Assembly (NCBI GenBank): GCA_002449955.1
Contig: DJYD01000044.1
Coordinates: 1 to 17,652, forward strand
Direction: 5' to 3'
DNA from: Lachnospiraceae bacterium UBA6987
GTDB taxonomy: Bacteria; Bacillota; Clostridia; Lachnospirales; Lachnospiraceae
Length of the DNA: 17,652 nucleotides
Part shown: positions 14,842-17,652 of the stretch, piece after piece
Position numbering within the stretch: position 1 is the first letter of the stretch
Layout: each line of letters opens with the position of its first letter
Position numbers and translations under genes: made by a program
Notes under the pieces: model-generated
What the model saw: only the letters and a program-made list of their open reading frames with translations
Told to the model about the DNA's origin: nothing
The model's database searches: none

Positions 14842-14867
14842 AGTGAAAACCGAACAGCAGAGGCAAT

Positions 14868-16253
14868 ATGGAACAAAGGACGGCTGAGTATATTCGAACA
14901 AACAGACTCCTTTCTCCGGGGGACCGCGTCATCTGTGCGCTGTCTGGCGGCTGTGATTCTGTCTGCCTTCTGCTTCTGTTAACCCGTCTGAAGGAGCAGC
15001 TTGGCCTTGAAGCGCTCACGGCGCTGCATGTCCACCACGGAATCAGAGGGCAGGAGGCGGACCGTGACGAAGCCTTCTGCAGGTCGCTTTGTGCACGTCT
15101 TGCGGTGCCGTTAGTGCTTCGGCATGAGAATATTCCGGCACTTGCGGAAAAGACCGGAGAGAGCCTTGAGGAAGCAGGGAGGCGCCGCCGTCTTGAGATC
15201 TTTGCGGAGGAAGCCGGGAAAACCGGCGCAGTTGTGGCCGCAGCGCATCATCTGAACGATCAGGCGGAAACGGTGTTGATCAATCTGTGCCGCGGAAGCG
15301 GGCTGCCCGGCCTTGCCGCTATGCAGCCGTCACGCTCGGATTCGCGGGGCTTTACCCTGATCAGACCGTTGCTCTGGGCAGAGCGGCCCATGCTTGAAGC
15401 GTATGTCAGAGAACGCGGAGAAAGCTGGTGCGAGGACTCGACGAATGCTTCGGGGGACAATACCCGAAGCCGTCTGCGAGGAGAAGTGCTGCCGGTGCTG
15501 GAGGATATTTTTCCGCATGCGGCAAGGCACATCGCGGCTCTGGCAGAAAAGGCGGGCAGGCAGGAGGCCTTCCTGCAGGCACTTGCCCGTGACAGCTTGC
15601 TGCGGGCGGAGAACCCGGACGGAAGTCTGAATCTTCCCCGGCTTCTGGAAGAGGACAAGGTCCTGAGACAGAAGGTATTTGCCCTCTGGCTGGATAAGAA
15701 CGGAGGCCTGAAGGACATCGGAGAAAGCCACTATCAGGCATTGTCGGATCTGGCAGAAGGAAGAAGCGGACGCAGAATCGATCTTCCCGGAGACAGGTGC
15801 GTTCTGCGGGATCAGAGCGGCCTGCATCTCCTGCAGAAAAATGCGGCCGGGAAGGCAGATGGAGGTGCCGCAGGCGATCCTGCGCAGGATTTTTCCGTGC
15901 GGCTCATTGCGGCAAAGGACTGCGGTGAGATCCCAAAAAAGAAGTATACGAAATGGCTGGATTATGATACAATAACTGAACCGCTTTGCTTCAGGACCCG
16001 CCGCAAGGGCGATTATCTGATCCTTGAGGGAGGGGGCAGACAAAGCCTGCAGGATTATTTTGTGAATGAGAAGATCCCATTAAGCAGGCGGGATGAGGTC
16101 CCGCTTGCCGCATCCGGAGACCATATCCTCTGGGTTGTGGGGGGCCGCATTTCAGCAGCGGCTAAGATCACGGAAAGCACCAAAACGATAATAGAAATAC
16201 AATATGGGGGAGATCATGGAAAAACATCATCTGGGCGTTCTGATCAGCAGTGA
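14868..16253 (+). CDS. tilS: tRNA(Ile)-lysidine synthetase
   Basis: TilS (461 residues) uses ATP to attach lysine to C34 of tRNA-Ile2(CAU), changing it from a Met to an Ile anticodon; it is essential in most bacteria. The ATP-pyrophosphatase P-loop is SGGCDS at 26-31, followed by HHGIRG at 56-61 and AAHHLNDQAETVL near 125-137. The EDSTN-type motif (CEDSTNASGDNTRSRLRGEVLP) is near 185-206. The C-terminal domain includes the YFVNEKIPLSRRDEVPL segment. The start is ATG 14868 with a weak AGAGG site. The 3' end overlaps hpt by 38 bases, as is common for this gene pair. Confidence 0.95.
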   Translation: MEQRTAEYIRTNRLLSPGDRVICALSGGCDSVCLLLLLTRLKEQLGLEALTALHVHHGIRGQEADRDEAFCRSLCARLAVPLVLRHENIPALAEKTGESLEEAGRRRRLEIFAEEAGKTGAVVAAAHHLNDQAETVLINLCRGSGLPGLAAMQPSRSDSRGFTLIRPLLWAERPMLEAYVRERGESWCEDSTNASGDNTRSRLRGEVLPVLEDIFPHAARHIAALAEKAGRQEAFLQALARDSLLRAENPDGSLNLPRLLEEDKVLRQKVFALWLDKNGGLKDIGESHYQALSDLAEGRSGRRIDLPGDRCVLRDQSGLHLLQKNAAGKADGGAAGDPAQDFSVRLIAAKDCGEIPKKKYTKWLDYDTITEPLCFRTRRKGDYLILEGGGRQSLQDYFVNEKIPLSRRDEVPLAASGDHILWVVGGRISAAAKITESTKTIIEIQYGGDHGKTSSGRSDQQ

Positions 16254-16749
16254 GGAAGTAGAGGCTCGCATTCGTGAAGTGGCGGAAAGCATCAATCGGG
16301 ATTATGAGGGAAAGCTTCTGCATATGGTCGGTATTCTGAAGGGCAGTGTCCCTTTTATGTGCGCTCTGGCAAAATATATCACAGTGCCGGTCACCTTTGA
16401 TTACATGAGCTGCTCCAGCTACGGCAGCGGCACCGTCTCCAGCGGGGCTGTCCGCATGAACAAGGATCTGGATGAACCGATCGAGGGCAGACATGTGCTT
16501 CTGGTTGAGGATATCATTGATTCCGGCAATACCCTCTGGTATCTGCAGGATATTCTTGCCCGCAGAAAGCCGGCTTCCCTGAAGTTGGCAACGCTTCTTG
16601 ACAAACCTTCCCGCCGGGTGCACCCCGAGGTGAAGGTCGACTACTGCGGCTTTACGATTGAAGATAAATTTGTTGTGGGGTATGGTCTGGATTATGATCA
16701 GTATTACCGCAATCTGAACTACATCGGCTACGTGATTTTTGACGAATAA
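16216..16749 (+). CDS. hpt: Hypoxanthine phosphoribosyltransferase
   Basis: Hpt (177 residues, normal length) makes IMP (and often GMP) from hypoxanthine/guanine and PRPP in purine salvage. The PRPP-binding motif is at 98-106 (EDIIDSGNT), ILKGSVPFM is near 40-48, and the C-terminal VDYCGFTIEDKFVVGYGLDYDQ segment carries the purine-contacting residues. The start chosen is ATG 16216, just after GGGGGAG (3-base spacing). In-frame ATG 16204 has no ribosome binding site because the purine run lies downstream of it. The gene begins inside tilS, consistent with translational coupling, and ftsH follows after 10 bases. Confidence 0.95.
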   Translation: MEKHHLGVLISSEEVEARIREVAESINRDYEGKLLHMVGILKGSVPFMCALAKYITVPVTFDYMSCSSYGSGTVSSGAVRMNKDLDEPIEGRHVLLVEDIIDSGNTLWYLQDILARRKPASLKLATLLDKPSRRVHPEVKVDYCGFTIEDKFVVGYGLDYDQYYRNLNYIGYVIFDE

Positions 16750-16759
16750 GGAGCCATCT

Positions 16760-17652
16760 ATGAATCAGAATCAGATGCAGGTGAGACGCCGCGGTCCGGG
16801 GATCATGATCATCTCACTGCTGGTACTCTCGATCGTATTTTATGCGGTCGCACTCGGCGGAAACCGGAACAGCAAGGAAGTCTATCTTAAGGAATTCATT
16901 GACTGTCTGGAAAAAAATAACGTGATTACAGTCACCATCCGCCAGAATACCGATGTGCCCACCGGCACCGTGTATTTTAACATTGACAACGATAAGACCA
17001 ATTATTTCTTCTATACGGCAGATACGGTCCAGATTCAGGAGATGCTGATGCGCTATCAGAACAATGGCGCAAAACTCAAATGGACGTTTACCGATGTACA
17101 GTCGAAAACGGATATCCTGTCTGTGATCTCGATCCTGTTGACGGTAGGGGTGATGGCCTTTGTCATCATCATGATTGTCCGGGCAAACGGCGGAGGCGGC
17201 GCCAATGCGAAGATGATGGACTTCGGCAAGAGCCGGGCGACGCTTGTCAAGGGCAGCAAGACGACCTTTAAGGATGTAGCCGGTCTTCAGGAAGAAAAAG
17301 AGGATCTGGAGGAAATCGTGGATTTCCTGAAGGACCCGAAAAAATACACCAGTCTCGGCGCACGTATTCCGAAGGGCATCCTGCTCGTTGGCCCTCCCGG
17401 CACGGGCAAGACGCTGCTTGCCAAAGCCATTGCCGGTGAAGCGGGCGTTCCTTTCTTCAGCATCTCCGGTTCCGATTTCGTGGAGATGTTCGTGGGCGTC
17501 GGCGCAAGCCGTGTCCGTGACCTCTTTGAGGATGCTAAAAAGAATGCCCCCTGCATCGTCTTTATCGATGAAATCGACGCCGTTGCCAGACAGCGCGGCA
17601 CAGGTCTCGGCGGAAGCCATGACGAAAGAGAACAGACCCTGAACCAGCTGCT
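16760..17652 (+). CDS. ftsH: ATP-dependent zinc metalloprotease FtsH, N-terminal part
   Basis: FtsH is a hexameric membrane AAA+ protease that degrades membrane proteins and some regulators. The first 297 residues are in the window; the gene runs off the right edge. The visible parts are membrane segment 1 (about 15-34), an extracytoplasmic domain (35-117), membrane segment 2 (119-140) and a Gly-rich link. The AAA+ core has TFKDVAGLQEEKEDL, Walker A GPPGTGKT (211-218), the pore residues FVG (244-246) and Walker B IVFIDEID (266-273), followed by the start of the second region of homology. The HExxH protease domain lies outside the window. The start is ATG 16760 with AAGGAG six bases upstream. 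Identification is firm. Confidence 0.97.
   Translation, partial: MNQNQMQVRRRGPGIMIISLLVLSIVFYAVALGGNRNSKEVYLKEFIDCLEKNNVITVTIRQNTDVPTGTVYFNIDNDKTNYFFYTADTVQIQEMLMRYQNNGAKLKWTFTDVQSKTDILSVISILLTVGVMAFVIIMIVRANGGGGANAKMMDFGKSRATLVKGSKTTFKDVAGLQEEKEDLEEIVDFLKDPKKYTSLGARIPKGILLVGPPGTGKTLLAKAIAGEAGVPFFSISGSDFVEMFVGVGASRVRDLFEDAKKNAPCIVFIDEIDAVARQRGTGLGGSHDEREQTLNQL

Noticed and set aside
15945..15973. Possible internal promoter in tilS for hpt-ftsH (extended -10 TGATACAAT)
   Set aside because: The -35 region (TATACG) matches only 3/6 and the site lies well inside a coding region; too weak to call without transcript data.

Overview
The window is a dense, high-GC stretch of bacterial chromosome with Gram-positive (Firmicutes/Clostridia) gene order. 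The order mazG, rqcP (yabO), divIC, tilS, hpt, ftsH at the right end is the well-known Bacillus/Clostridium cluster. Protein style and GC content fit a high-GC member of the Clostridia, possibly Lachnospiraceae; this is inference from gene content, not a database match. I see no insertion sequences, prophage genes, CRISPR arrays, tRNA or rRNA.

Layout. (1) 1-657 is the 3' end of a glycine decarboxylase subunit 2 gene (gcvPB), whose codon use differs from its neighbours. (2) 658-900 is intergenic. It holds a long, rod-like RNA candidate (668-824) with a roughly 19-bp closing stem and repeated tandem G-A steps, then a near-consensus sigma-A promoter (842-870). (3) That promoter drives two membrane-protein genes of unknown function (901-2359, the first a DUF5058 protein). 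(4) 2360-2733 is non-coding, with a strong bidirectional terminator at 2439-2480. It lies between the membrane pair and a convergent DIP1984-family coiled-coil gene (2734-3189, minus strand). (5) A divergent promoter region (3190-3326) starts a plus-strand run nudC-hslO-DUF3810 metalloprotease-AEC transporter (3327-7252), joining NAD(H) turnover, a redox chaperone and two membrane proteins. (6) A terminator whose loop and 3' arm contain the next promoter (7294-7338) precedes uvrB-uvrA, a divergent clpX-type gene, mazG, rqcP, divIC, tilS, hpt and the 5' part of ftsH. These are packed with overlaps or short gaps as far as the window end.

How it fits together. The right-hand block is a housekeeping operon: nucleotide excision repair (UvrB, UvrA), unfoldase (ClpX-like), NTP clean-up (MazG), ribosome rescue (RqcP), division (DivIC), tRNA-Ile lysidine synthesis (TilS), purine salvage (Hpt) and membrane proteolysis (FtsH). 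The genes that usually interrupt this order in spore-formers (hup, yabP, yabQ, spoIIE) are absent here, which suggests an asporogenous lineage. The most promising undescribed item is the structured RNA candidate downstream of gcvPB. The next are the divergent ClpX beside uvrA and the DUF5058 membrane pair.
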